From positions 372,746 to 436,745 of the forward strand of contig QLIY01000002.1 in NCBI GenBank assembly GCA_003260075.1: a stretch of DNA of 64,000 nucleotides, in the 5' to 3' direction. Positions 9,501 through 24,500 of the stretch are shown piece after piece. A model generated the notes under the pieces. It was not told the DNA's origin, made no database searches, and was given only the letters and a program-made list of their open reading frames with translations. A program made the translations under genes and the position numbers. Every line of letters starts with the position of its first letter. Position 1 is the first letter of the stretch. This DNA comes from Phallusia mammillata (taxonomy: Eukaryota; Chordata; Ascidiacea; Phlebobranchia; Ascidiidae).

Positions 9501-12500
9501 AAACTCTAAACGACGATTAAGGTAACCAAACAATCCAACTTTGAGTACAAAACTAATCCAAACTCCAATCAAGTCAAAAAAAACTCGATTTAAGTCAAAA
9601 TTCAACCCAAAGCCAAGTACTCGGTACCGAAAAATTTTGTCTCAGTTTTCGATACCAACATGCGAATACCGAAGGCCGATTTACACCATAAGAATGCGGG
9701 AAACTTTATCCAATGTTTGCTTCGGACAGGTCAGAAAAAAGTTCCGCCAGTTTATATATATCTTTTTCGCTATCACGTGGAGATTACATTTTTCGGCATG
9801 TGTGTGTGCCCCCTGAGCATGGCAGATAAATTAGCCAATGATATACAACTAAGTACAACACTACAACTAAGTACAACACTACACTTAAGTACTCGGTATC
9901 GAAGGTATATACATGTGGTACTCGTACTCGCTATCGAAGGCATATACATGTGGTACTCGTACTCGCTATCGAAGGTATATACATGTGGTACTCGTACTCG
10001 GCATCGAAGGTATATACATGTGGTACTCGTACTCGGCATCGAAGGTATATACATGTGGTACTCGTACTCGCTATCGAAGGTATATACATGTGGTACTCGT
10101 ACTCGGCATCGAAGGTATATACATGTGGTACTCGTACTCGGTATCGGTACTCGCTTCAAAATCTAGTATCGTCCCATCACTAGTCAAGACGCAAAGCATT
10201 CCAAACTCGAGTCGATTGAAAACTTACTCAACAACGTGTGAATAGTGTTGTTACCAAGCATATTTCATAAATATTCATTTTTGCTCAATCGGCAATTTTA
10301 CCTAACAAGGTGTCCTGTGTTTAATACTGATTCCAGTTAATCGCATAAAAAGTTAGCAACCAGAAACAGCATGTTGTCAGTTATCACAATTCATTTTCCA
10401 AATTGGCACTTCATACTGACTTACTCAACTCAACTCAATTTTAAGTGAGTTACCTTATCCTCGAAATCTTCGCTCGATTTTTCGGTGGTAGTCGATGACG
10501 TATCGTCGTTTTCGTTGCTTTGTTGTTGACGAACGAGTTTCGTTTTTCGTTTCCGTTTAACTGAACAAAATTGCAACTAGAAGAGTGGCTTTCTGATATA
10601 CTTCCATTTTATATATTCTATACGATATTTACCAATTAACTATACACATCATTTGATCTACACATATGATTGTTTTTGTAAACAAAAACTGATGGGTCCC
10701 CACACGCGCGTTTGTGCGGATTTACAGTAAACAAATGTTGCGGTGATTTTTACATTCTTAAGGACAAATTTTTAGAAAGCATTAACCCAACAATAAAAAA
10801 ANNNNNNNNNNNNNNNNNNNNNNNNNNNNNNNNNNNNNNNNNNNNNNNNNNNNNNNNNNNNNNNNNNNNNNNNNNNNNNNNNNNNNNNNNNNNNNNNNAT
10901 CGAAGGTATATACATGTGGTACTCGTACTCGGTATCGGTACTCGCTTCAAAATCTAGTATCGTCCCATCACTAGTCAAGACGCAAAGCATTCCAAACTCG
11001 AGTCGATTGAAAACTTACTCAACAACGTGTGAATAGTGTTGTTACCAAGCATATTTCATAAATATTCATTTTTGCTCAATCGGCAATTTTACCTAACAAG
11101 GTGTCCTGTGTTTAATACTGATTCCAGTTAATCGCATAAAAAGTTAGCAACCAGAAACAGCATGTTGTCAGTTATCACAATTCATTTTCCAAATTGGCAC
11201 TTCATACTGACTTACTCAACTCAACTCAATTTTAAGTGAGTTACCTTATCCTCGAAATCTTCGCTCGATTTTTCGGTGGTAGTCGATGACGTATCGTCGT
11301 TTTCGTTGCTTTGTTGTTGACGAACGAGTTTCGTTTTTCGTTTCCGTTTAACTGAACAAAATTGCAAATAAATATATGACATGAAACACATGAACATCAG
11401 ATCCTCACAGAAAAGTTACAACATAATCACTTACACTATATAGATCAGTGGTTCTCAAACTTTTTTTTGTCGGGGTCAAATGGTATTTTTTTAGTGTGTT
11501 AGGGAGCCGCAAAAACGAAACCTTGAGAAAATCGCTAAAGAAGATGACTTTGAAAGCTAAAATAGTGGTGGTTCTCCGAGGTCTGGTGCGAGCCGCAAAA
11601 TAAGTAGTTGGGAGCCGCATGCGGCCCCGAAAACCGAGTTTGAGAACCACTGATATAGATTAAAGGTTCATCGTAGTAATATGATACATGGGGTTAAAAG
11701 AAATTTATTTTTTCGATTTTTTGTATATGTATGTATACATATAAAAGCATTAAGTCACCCACTGCACTGATGAGACCTTGTAGGTCAAACCAGTGTGCAC
11801 TGTCTGCAGCTTACTCATTATGTATGTATATCGTAACAACATACTTCAACATAATGCCGGGTGGTCATAAACTCCATGCAAAGTTGAATCTAGCTTAGAC
11901 GTTTTTTTTGCCATGTAACGTTTACATAAATACACCTATCTGGAACACTATATATAGATCTGTTCATATTAACTGTCGCCAACAAAACCGTAACAACTAA
12001 TGTGAACAGTTTAATGATGAAAATAACGGCCCAAATAGACGTTAAAAGCGACATGCTTTATTGTTCAAACGTTTCGGCAAATGCTCATGCCATCATCAGT
12101 GATATATCACCTATCTAGTTACAAACTATAAACTGTGTGTAATATGTTATATAGCCACGAGTCACTACAGACTTAGTACCAAGGATGGACGACCCACCTT
12201 CTGTCTTTTTGTCCGTCGTCTTGCTTTTCTCGCACTCGCTAGGGGCGCTGCTGAGACTTGAACCTCGACTTCTGGAACTTTCGATGCTGGAACTGCTCGA
12301 AACGCGTTCAGGAGATTTCTTTCCGTCAACCGGTTGCGGCTTCTTCTTTTCGTAATCCAAGTTTTCTGGAGGAGCCCAGGGGATGTCCGGTTCCTCATCC
12401 TGATCTTCCTTATCATCAACATAGCTCTTCCCAAATTTTGAGCCTCTTCGATCCTTTAAACCGTGCTGAGGTCTTGCTTTATTACGTCCGCCATTACGAT

Positions 12501-15500
12501 GACGTACCTTGGGCGCGCTAAACCCATTGACCACATTTTCGACGCTTAAATCCCGCAGAAGCTTGTCGGTGATCACTGGGGCTGGTTTAATGTTTTTGAA
12601 GATATTTTCCGGGTCGTCTTCGGAGCCTGATTCGCATTTGTCGTGGGCGTTCGTTCCGCTCCTCCGCCAAGCGCGCATGATCTGAAGGAGATCAAACGAC
12701 AGGAGCTTCTCATAGGCGCCGCGTAGTGTCGAAAACCAACTGCCTGATTTTTCGTTGGAGCGTACAGGAATAGACCGAGGGCGTCTAGGACTAAAATTCA
12801 AAAAAGTAAAAATGTTAACACGCATGAGAAAATATAACTGACGGATAAAATATTACGACAGAGTGACGTCACGAAAAAGGCGCGGCTGTTGGGTTAAGCT
12901 AAAAAGATGTTTTGTGATTTTTTTCTCCAAATTGGTCCGAATTAACCAAGATTTACTATAATTTGACCCATTTTAGGCTTCAAAATATCAGGAAACCAAT
13001 ACTCGGAATTGAAAAGTATACTTAACGAGAATTGTATTAACTGATTGTAGGCCGTTTGGGATCTTTTTATTAGTTGTAGTGAACTTAATTCAAAAGCCAG
13101 AGATCGTGCTAATGAAATTACACAAACGTGACCAAAAATATATTTATTCTTTGTTGTTTGTGAAATCGTGCATCTACCCCCCCCCCCCTAAAAAGATGTT
13201 TTTGTGATTTTCAACAAATAATCAAAGCCGCAATTATACGTACAAATACTAACAAATTCTTTCAATACAGTAAACCTCTAAAAAAACGGATACGATTAAT
13301 TCGGCCTAATTCGGACAAAACTTAAGTTACAAATGATTCGTAATGTGGAAAGACTTGAACTAATCGACATCGGTTAATCCGGATCTTAGCCTAATCCAGA
13401 AATATTTTCCCCAAATTGGTCCGGATTAACCGAGGTTACGTTTCGGCCCATTTCAGGCTTAAAAATATCAGGAAAACAAAACTCGGAATTGAAACGAGAA
13501 CTGCTACAAGGCTAATCCATAATAAATACAATTTACTGTCTGATGATGACAACGGCGATTGTTTAAACGTTTGCAATAGAATTCCCCCCCCCCCATTTGG
13601 CGAGGGAAAATAAATAGACTACTAAACTATCACGAGTGTTGATGGTGATCATAACATGTCCATAAAACAATCAATGACTCATTTTGACCCCCAATATACA
13701 TATTCTAGTCTGCAGAAGAGCTTGGTTGCAAAACATATTACAATATAAAAAGAAAAAAACCCCCCCCCCCCATTTGGCGAGGGAAAATAAATAGACTACT
13801 AAACTATCACGAGTGTTGGTGGTGGTCATAACATGTCCATAAAACAATCAATGACTCGTTTTGACCCCCAATATACATATTCTAGTCTGCAGAAGAGCTT
13901 GATTGCAAAACATATTACAATATGAAGAGAAAAAAACAAAAACAAATAATAAATAAAAAACAAATAATTTTGGTGGATGTGTTTCAATAGACATTTCTAT
14001 TTTATATTTATTTAGCATTCAAATTTGATATCTCAGCAGGTAAGGAAGATTGTTCTAATTTAATGTTACGAATTGTCAAAGACTGGTCTGCAAATTTCGT
14101 AAACGCGGGAAAATGTCTTTAATTTATTCAAATATCCGCGCACAAGAAGCACTTTTACCTAACCACAGGACGTACGACTACCCGAAAAACTAAAAAAGTT
14201 TACTGAAACATCTATACACAAAATTATGAAGATTATTCTAGATCACAAACAATTCTTTATACCTTCTTGGTCTTTCTGTAGCCTGTCCTGTGCTGATGTA
14301 ATTGGTGGCGATGTGTTCAAGATTAAAAGGCTTCGTTTTGTCGCTAGGTGTCGCCTCTGAGCCAGCTCCATTGGCCTGGGCCTGGACGGTTTTGTCTAAC
14401 TCGTATAATCTCATAAACGGCTCCCATATATTCATCGCCTGTGTATAGTGTTGCAAAAAGTGGTTAATAGTTCGGTATATAATATAGCAGTAACGTGAGA
14501 AGCTTGTTCATGGACCCATTATATGTTGAGTAAGCTGCAGACGGTGCACACTGTTGACCATAAAGTCTCATCAGTGGAGCTGGTGACAAGACATAGGCCG
14601 TATTGGCTAGTGTAGCTGTAGTATGGCACTCCAGTTCGTTGGGAGTAACAGGCTGAAAAGCCATACCAGTATAAAGCCTTGTTTATTTAATAGCTTAGCC
14701 AATCTAAAGTAATGGACAAGGGAAATAATAAACTAAACTCGTTCAGCTAGCAATCGTTTTTTTGCAATTGCCTAAAGAGTTATATAAATTTAATCTTATG
14801 CCTGGCATAACAGCTTATGTAAACCCGTTCTGTTTAACAGTAGTTTCACATTACAACATAAAAAGTAAATTGAATTTGTTTTTCAAACATGCCTGTCAAT
14901 TAGGTTTTGTAAATTAATGCGTCAATTTCCAAAGTTTAAACCCCTAAAGTCCAAAAATGAATCAATTTTGAGTGTTAAATTTCAAATATTAATTTTCACC
15001 TTTACGTCTGAACTAATATTAAAAAAAACGAAATTTAATTTTGTGACTTAAAAACAATGCAAAACGAACCTCTAAGTAAGAAACAAGCAATGTGCCAATA
15101 AAGACCACCACCATAACGATTGTGACGAAATAATAGAGAGTCTTTTCCCAAGTTGGTCGCGGAATTGCGTCTTGACAAGCTGGAAGCATCCGATGTGGAA
15201 GTGTTACATTCAAATTGAATGTCAACACGTTTCCCTGTTGCGTCACAATACGCAGTGTGCGGTGCACTTGTGACGTTGTGAAGTCAGGCGTGAAACTGTT
15301 AAAGGAAAGTGAGAATTTCAAGTTATTTAAAAAATAATATTCAAAAATGAAACTTTTTTATTTTATGTTTTGTTCGACTTACAAAAAATATTTAATTTCA
15401 ATTCAGTCAAATTCAGTTAAAGCTATGTTTAAATAGTAAAAAAATATTTTTAAAAGCAGGTAAAACAAATCTTTTAATTTGGGTAGAAAGTTATTTTATT

Positions 15501-18500
15501 TGTTCGTTTCTTTTTTACTACAAAACAAAAAACACCGTTAAAATCTTAAAAAGAGTGCCTTAAAAACTAGATGCGAAATAACAAAAACATCTTCAAAAAA
15601 TCAGTTAAGACGGACATAATTTATAACTAGGATCAGCCGTGAAGTGTTTATGCAAACTTGTGATTACGACACACTTATATACACATCGCAGTACGCCGGG
15701 CCATTTAAAGGCGTTATGCAGGATCACATTATGCCGAGTCAGGCAACGGTGCTTGCGATTCGACTTTCGGCGGATTCTCCACTGAGCCTGTGTGGCTCAA
15801 TTGGTAGAGCGTGTACATGAATAGCTCGTGCCGTGAGTTCGAATCCCTACGCGGGCGACATTTTTCTGGCCTTGCCATTGGGCATGCATGGTGACCGGCT
15901 GATTTGGTATGACGCCTTTAATAGGCCTGGCATACTATGTTTTTAAGACCACTTATAGCTTTTACTTACGCAATAATAATGTCTCTGGTCTCGTTGGGTT
16001 GTAGCAGATACCGTTCACATTCTAGTACTCTGAATCCGTAACCTTCACAAGGATAATTATCAACCATCGTGTAAAGCACCTGAAGTGGCAAGGGACCGAA
16101 GTTCTTGGCCGTAAAGGACTTTCGTACAGTGAATGTTGGCGTTTCTTTGCGATTTTCGGCTGCAAAAAGATCTGCATCATTGGACCAGTGTTTCCAAAAA
16201 ATAATTCTTTGTTTTTTTACTTTAGAATACTCTTTGACGATCTCAAGTGAAAATGTCTTTTTTTGAAAAAGGATAAAAATAGTTCTACAATCATTTAAAC
16301 GCGCTAACTCAGGGTTAAGATTTTTCACAACTATGACGTCATAATTACGTAACGAAAAACGGATTAAAACTGAAAAAATTGTTATATTTTTGGCATTTTC
16401 TGACAAATGCGTGTAAATTGGATGGATTTTAGTAGCTTAGAACACGTGACGTCACATGTTCTTACGTCGACAGTCGCGCAGTAAACTTTCGGTGAGTTTA
16501 AAGCGGAGAGATTCCCTCCTGTTGGAGAGCTTTCCTCCGAGCTTTAATTCTTCTTTTACTCCCACTCCTCCCACCAGGAGCGAATCGAGCACCGTCAAAT
16601 TGTTTCTGCAAGAAAAAATATTTTTAAAAACAATTTAGATACAATTTTCAAACGCTTAACTGTTATTTATTACAACGAAACACAAAATTGATTTTTTTTC
16701 GTTTTTTTTTTGTGAAGTAACTTGCTTTTATGACAACAACAAAATTTTCAACATTTAACTTGACTTTTGCAGAAAAATTTAAACAAAACTGGAAAAGCTT
16801 CGCAAACTGCTATACATAAACAGCCCTGAAGCGTTAACACTGGGAGCAGCCCTTAAGCGTTAATGCAGACCAGCGATATCGGGGCATATTCATTGATAAA
16901 TCATAGTGCGCTAGGCCCATTGAAGGCGTTACACCCAATCAAACCGGTCTCCCAAGCACTCCCATATGGCAAGGCATAGGCTAGAAAAATCTAGCTGGGG
17001 TTGGATTCGAACCCACGATAGGAGTCTTTCCGGGATTTGCGCTCTACCACATAATGTATAAAGGCTCAGTGTGGCTGACTATGACAAAACGAAGCTAAAA
17101 CTGTTGCTTACCTTATTAATATCACAGTGGACACCTCTGTTGCATTTTCAGGTGAAAAAGTCACCTCTATGTTTTGCTTTTGTCCGGGGTTGAGAAACAT
17201 ATTGATGCAAGTCCTGTTAGCTTTCCCGTTTAGTGTGTAATCCAACCAAGTCATCTGGGATAGACTATCATGCGACGACTGCACGTGAAAAAAATCATAT
17301 AAAAAGTGGGTAAAGCAGTGTAAATAGTTGGTTTAAAGCGTCACATGGCTATGAGGAGATTTGATAAATCAATAGTTTTTGGGGCCAGTGGGTGAACTGC
17401 TGGGTGCACTGGGGTCAAAATTTACAGGAAACACTTCCAAAAAAAATTTTAAAACAATTTTTATTGAACCAAATCGAAACAAACACTAAAATAAAACAAT
17501 GCAATGCTTAATATTGACAATAAATCAATATACCGTGTTTGGTGGCAAGGCAATGGAAAAGGCTTTTCGATTTTCAACGGTAAACTCGTTTTGTTTTAGC
17601 AAGTGGGAAAGTTCAAGAGATCCAAGTACCGCCTCGGGTTGTGGATAGAGAGATACTGGAAGGATTTGTAAGATGATTGGAGCGTCGGATGGGTTGTGCA
17701 AAGTTATTTCTGCCGTCTGCAAAATAATATATCGAGTGTTTTCAGCGTTGTGGAGTACTTGTACCAGGGGTGTCCAAAGTGCGGACCGCGGGGGCGTTTC
17801 ACTTGGCCGGCGCCGTTGTTTTAATTTGAGCTGCGTGTATGTCCCGCCTTCCACTACAGTAGATTGGAAAAAGTAGAAACTGAACAAAATATGTGTGACA
17901 TACTTTGCAGCATTTAATATACACATTAACATAACCTATTTTTACCATTTTCTCAATCATTCATTAATTAACCAAAAATGTTAGGAATTCTTCGCAACAT
18001 ACTTTATTTTTCATTTGTTTAAAGAAAAGATTTAGGAAAGAAATTCTTCAAAATTTGAGTAAAACAAAGTAGCATTTTAAGCACCTTTATCCCTTAGAGC
18101 AAACAAGATTATTTCCCTTTGAGCAAACAAGAAGTTTTTAGACAGTTTTAAACACTGATATTCAAAGCGGACCCAGCGGACAGTATAAGGATTGGTTTTA
18201 ACTTTCAGACACTATGCGTTTGTTGCCATTTCTCCACATTTTAAGCAGCTCCACTTGTCAGCCAAAAATCGGGCTTCCTTAAAACCTGACAACTTTAATA
18301 AAAGGCAAAAGGATCACACACACTGACGCCACAATATTTTGTTCCGCCTCACCGATTTTTTTCCCACGTGTGTGAGTGGGAAAGTAAAATTTTTACTTCC
18401 GTCTTCGGTTTCGATTAACGACGGCCAGTAGAGGGAGCCATGTGTCACGAAATTGAAGTCCCGGATGAGGTTGGTGTTCAACTGAAACGTTGACGTCACA

Positions 18501-21500
18501 CTACGCACAAAACAAGAACCAGTGTAAAAACGTTTTTGTTGACAAAAATATAAGTTCGGAAAAAAAAGTTTAAGGCTGTCCCGGAACAAACTTTTGCATT
18601 CGATAAAATAGAATTTTTCGTTTTGGGTGCCAGTGGGTGAACCGCCGGGTCATTCGGGGTCAAACTTAGAGGGGCTAACTTTGGATAAATACTTAACATG
18701 TGTGTAAATTTGAAAACGTTTAAAACACTCTTTCCTGACCAAACACAAACTAACAAACTAGCCGTGGAGAGAAAAAGAAAAAAAATACGAACAAAAACAA
18801 TATGTGTCCCGAAGGAGACCCATAATAAATAAAAAGAATTTAAAGCAGGTGGTATTTTTGCTCCAACCCGGAAACAGCTCGGTAACTCTTGGCACACGAG
18901 GTGATTATTCATGGTTTTGCGTTCATATTCAACAATTGTTAATATATGTTACACACACAATGTTGGCAGGTTGGGCCTTAACCATTTTGAAATGAAATGT
19001 AAATTGGTAAGCGGCGTCTAAGACTATACATGCAACTCCCCCCCCCCTCACATTCAACATTGTTGATATATGTTACACACAAAATGTTGGCAGGTTGGGC
19101 CTTAACCATTTTGACATAAAAGTAAAATGATCAGCGGCGATCCGAAGGTCTCTGACACCCAGACTATATATGCAACGAATATATATTAGCAATGTAAATT
19201 ACATCGGAAATGTAGCAAAGTTGGAAACCTTTAAAAATTTGGGCCCAAACTTGGCTCCGAAAACACTAAATACGGAGCAGGCCTAAAAATCCCGAATTAT
19301 ACTTTACTTGTAATTACAGCTTAAACTAATATAAAACGGCACAAGTAAACAATAATTGCTTGCGCATCCAAATGACCAGTTTATTATTAACATTTACCAT
19401 GTATTTCTATTAATAACACCTCATACCATTTTTGTGATGTTATTAAGCAAGCAAACAGAAAAAAAAACTAAAAACTTGATCATTAATCGTGATTTGACAT
19501 TTACAGCATTCCTTCACGGATAACATATATCTTAGTTCGACGTCGAAAATATTAAGTTTTGCCCAAAACATGTTTGTCGCAATTTTGCGGGTATTAGGCT
19601 GTAAAGATTTAATGGGTTTTAAATGTAACCGATATACAATGCATCGAGGTACTACGTCAGTGCGGTTTGCCCCGAGGCTGTCTGCGATTTGTTGATTTGA
19701 GACTAAAAATTTTAAAGGAAAGTGGGATGAATATTTTAGGGGTAAACAATTAAAGGAAAACGCGCATTTTTTTAAACAGTAAAAAATAGTAAAGAAATTG
19801 TTTAATTTGAAAACGATAAATTTCCTTTAACATCATTTCTATCGTAATTTTGGATATAAGACACCAAACTTTCTTTTGGGTTTGTCACGCTTAGAGTTTG
19901 AATCTATAATCTGGCGCATTTTTCGGAAAACAGAAACACTTGTAAACTACACTGGATTAAAATTAATCCCGTAGTGATGGAAGCACTATTTTCCGGGTTA
20001 CGGGATAATTGGCCGACATAAGTGAAAAACAGTTTACATAATAACTTTGGCACGTAGCTTACGCAGTAATCTGTTTCAATGTAAGGCTGCCGGGACAATG
20101 TTTCTAATTTTAGTTAAAAAAAATTGTCATAATTGCTATGAATAAGTACATGCAGTAAACCTAGGTTAAACCGGATTCGGTTAATCCGGATCTTCCCATA
20201 ATTTAGACAAAACTTGGGGTACAAATGATTTGTAATGTGGTAAGTCTTGAACTAATCGAATCTGGTTAATCCGGATCTTTGCACAATTCGGACAAATCTA
20301 ACAACCCGTGTTAGGGAAAGAGGGTGGGGGTTCGAGTTATGTTATTTACTTGGTTATTTTTATGTACCTCGTCATATTGTTCACTACCAATGAGTTCCAT
20401 CTTTCTCTGAGGGTTTTATACATCCTTACATCCACGTCTGGGGCTTCTTTGCCGAGATTTAACGTCGTCAGCCAATGGTGGCCCACTACGTGGAAACAGA
20501 AGTTGCATTGTGGGTAAACGTAAGCAGAAAATCATTTTTTTGTACTTTATTCTATGTGGAATATTTACATTTTTTTGTTATTTCTTTCCGTAATTTCCAA
20601 AATCAACTAAAAGAAAAATGTATTTTTATCATTAAATTGCATTTAAATTGCGCTTTTCATACGAAAGACTATTCGTTATAGTATATTTATTTATTTCGGT
20701 ATTCCGTTTTCTGTATTTTTAACATCAACCAAAAAGAAACATGTTTTTTATCATAATGTTGTAATAAAAAAAATCTAATTTCGCTTTCAATGCAAAAAAA
20801 TTAAATGAAGTTTTTCGTTCTGGTATATTCATTTTTTTCATTATACCGTTCCAGTATTTTGAACATCAACCAAGATAAGTGTGTCAATATATTTTTCACA
20901 ATACATCGAGACATACTGACCTGTTGTTGAGGTGGGCAGTCCAACATAACATCTGTCAGGTTTACAATCCTGTCGTGGATCATAATACAACTTCCCAACT
21001 TTCAATTCTTTATTGGGTTCTAACTCTCCAGCCACGTTCTTCAGTTTTCTAAATTGCAAAATGTCGATGATTTGATGAAATGGACACCGTGGTTGGTGGT
21101 AGATGTTTTAGGTGCAATTTTTTTGAGCGGAACGATGCGTCATCAATAGTGACGTATTGGCAACAAAATACAGTTGCTTAAATTTCGCAAAAACAGTTTA
21201 AAAATACTGGGTAAAAATAATGACGTTTCCTACGTTTCAACATTCTTATCTAACTAGCAAACAGGTAGTTTAATGGTAAAAATAATGGCCCAAATAGACA
21301 TAAAAAGCGACATGTTTTATATTTGCCGAAACGTTTGAACAATAAAGCATGTCGTTTTTTACGTCTATTTGGGCCGTTATTTTCATCATGTCGCTTTTTA
21401 CGTCTATTTGGGCCGTTATTTTCACCATTAAACTTATGAACAGATCCGTATATATATAGTTCCAAAAAGGTAGTGCATGTTCCAACAATTTGACTAATTT

Positions 21501-24500
21501 CAAGAGAAATGAAAACATAATTGTTGTAACAAGTACATCTCAGTTAGATCAATCGTGTTAATTTTGCAAATTTAGGAGGCCTGTGGATGAACTGCTGGGT
21601 CAAAATTGACATCATTTTCTCTATTTTTCAGATTTTTTTCGGGTAGAAATCATTTTCAGATACCTATCTATTATGTGTGTAAATTTCAAAACGTTTTTCT
21701 TCAATAAAAGTGTCCAACAAACTCGCGTCAGACATAAAAAAGGGGGAAAATGGACGAAAATAAATCTTACAAACCCCCCCCCCCAAAACGTTTTTCTTCA
21801 ATAAAAGTGTCCAACAAACTCGCGTCAGACAGAAAAAAGGGGGAAAATGGACGAAAATAAATCTTACAAAAAAAAACTTAACAATTAAACATCTTGATAT
21901 CTTAAAAGTAATTTTACATTCAACCTTCATGTCACAGATGGCTAAACAAACTTTGTTGGGGACCAGCTTTAAGCGAGCCACCTCGTAGTATAAAAACAAA
22001 ATCTTACCTGTAATAGAACCTCTTGTCTTCGCTCGTGATGGATTCGATTTTAGCGTTTTGTGAAAACGAGCTCGTGATCGTGATAACTTGGTGAACCGTC
22101 ATGCCCTGTGGTGGAAACAGAATCATGTAATCATAACATGTGAAGGATTATGATAAAACTAGTGGTACACGATTTGTGTAAACCCATAAGTGGACTAAAC
22201 CTGCGTATTTTATCCACTTTACTAAGGCAACTACAAGCGAAAATAGAATTTAATACGGTTACACTTGTGTTACCAATGGAAAAGTATACTAACAAGCAAA
22301 CCAACTATTAATGCTATTAATGAAACTTTAGCAAAAAATTAAAAAAAATTGAAAGGCAATTGTTAAAACAAATTTTATGACGAACAAACGTAACGTAGTT
22401 ATAGATCAGGGGTGGCCAGACCTGCTTCACGCTCGTGCCGCATATCACAAAACCTAGTTTTAAAAGAGTCCCAGCACAAAAAATAAAAAACGAATTTATT
22501 TACTCACAATGAAGTGTACTCTCTATAAAATAATGATTATAATTGGGTGGTGATACTGTGAGTCTAAATATTTTGACTACAATGCCAACACGCTTTTGTA
22601 CAATAATATTTTTTCGTTTTTCGGAACTTATCCTTGGTTAATAAACAGTCAGTTTATTGTTAATACGTGATAGAATGCATTGTTTTATAATCAGGTTAAA
22701 CAACTGGGCAATATGGGGAATATATGTCCAACATGAAAGAGCCGCAATCAAAGGCTCAAAGAGCCGCAGTTTGGCCACCTCTGACATAGGTTATGGTATT
22801 CAAGACACAAAAAGCGAATTCTTTAAAATTTCTCTATTTTGTGTATACAGTATAAACCTCGGTTAATCCGGATCTTGGCCTAATTCGTACAAAAACTCGA
22901 AGTACAAATGATTTGTAATGTGGAAGACTTTAACTAATCGACATCGGTTAATTCGGATCTGCACCAAATCCGGATTTTTTTGTCCAAACGGGTCCGGATT
23001 AACCAAGGTTTAATGTTTCCACAAAATAGAGAAATTTTGAAGTCGTTTTTTGTGTCTTGGATAGCTTAACCTATGACTACCTTACATTTGTCCACAAGAA
23101 AATTTGAATTTACTTACAGGAAATGTTGGGTTAAACTTGATTTTCTTGGGTTTAAAGGTCAGAGTTCCGATGGCGACCTTTGCTTTAACTGCGATCTTTA
23201 ACACCTGTCAATCAAAAAATACTGGAAATATATTCGGCTCTTCAAAGTACAAAATTGACAAACATTTAAAACTTATTATTTTTACCCAGAACTAAACTAG
23301 TGTGGAAAGTGTATTTGTTTAAATATTGAGCAATTTAGAAAATTTCGTAAAAAAAATAATATTACCAAAAATTAAAAAAATGTATTGTTTTGAAACCAGC
23401 ATATTTGCCATCAACAGTAATATTCGAAACACGAATTTCGACTGACAACAATCGAATCAGAACAACAAATCATAACACATCTGAGATTTTCGTGACCGGC
23501 ATTTCATTAATCTTGTTAAAATTTAATTACAATATAACATCGTCTTGCATATAAACCCTACATTCATCAAAAATAGCAAACAAAACAAAAAACGTGTTGA
23601 TGACACAGTGTTGTCACTCTAAAGCGTAAATCAAGCAACGAGTGTTTCTAAGCACAACGCATGCCAAACTATGAAGCCCCATAAGGAAGTTGGATTTCTA
23701 ATAAATTATAATATTGCTTTATAATTACAAACCAAACCTAAATACAGCTTGAAATGTCAGCAGTTTCATATGTCGAAAAATGATGAGTTTCGCAAGTATC
23801 TTTTTGTTCATTAAAACTGCTTAATTTTAGAGCGATATTAAACAACACTATACACAGATCTGTTCATAAGGTAAATGAGGAAAATAATGGCCCAAAACGA
23901 TGTAAAAAGCGACAAGCTTTGTTGTTCAAACGTTTCGGCAAATGCTGATGTCATCATAAGCGATAGGAGGGCAACATCAGCTACATCGGTTTATAACCAC
24001 TTGAACGTCGAAATAACTTGCTCAAAATACATTCTCTCTGACAACTACTAAACATTTACACCCACTAAGCGCAAAAAAGTGACATTTATACAAGTTTAAA
24101 GTTGAAAATGGGTCAAACACAGTGGTCCTACCTCAAACTGTGTGAAGATATGGAGTGTGCCGTTAAGGGTGGCTTCATTTTGTGGCGCAAGAATCTCAAC
24201 TTGAAAAGTGACGCATGAATTCGGAGGCAAGACGATCTAGGAAAATATCAACATGTTGATGCTATAGCAGGAAATAACAACTGCTTATTGGCATGTGCGG
24301 TTACATCAACAATGCAAATGTATGTTGTTGTTTACGATTTAATAACAAGCGTTACATTGGGTTTATGAATATGCAGGGGATTGTAAAATTGTGTTTTAAA
24401 GCGTTTAATAAAGTTTTGTAATATATTTGTATTCAAAACAAAATAAACGGTAAACCTTGGTTAAACCGGATTCGGTTAACCGGATCTTTGCCTAATTGGG

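Noticed and set aside
9898..10142. CRISPR-like array
   Set aside because: Units are contiguous without unique spacers and the genome is animal; it is a minisatellite.
9660..10245. Open frames of 77-168 codons on both strands
   Set aside because: They are translations of the 35-bp minisatellite, open in several frames because the unit lacks stops.
12258..12521. Plus-strand 87-codon frame
   Set aside because: It is the antisense shadow of TMEM131 exon 29.
15790..15860. Functional tRNA gene
   Set aside because: A and B boxes are present, but acceptor and anticodon stems do not pair well and the sequence continues into a repeated body, so it is called a SINE.
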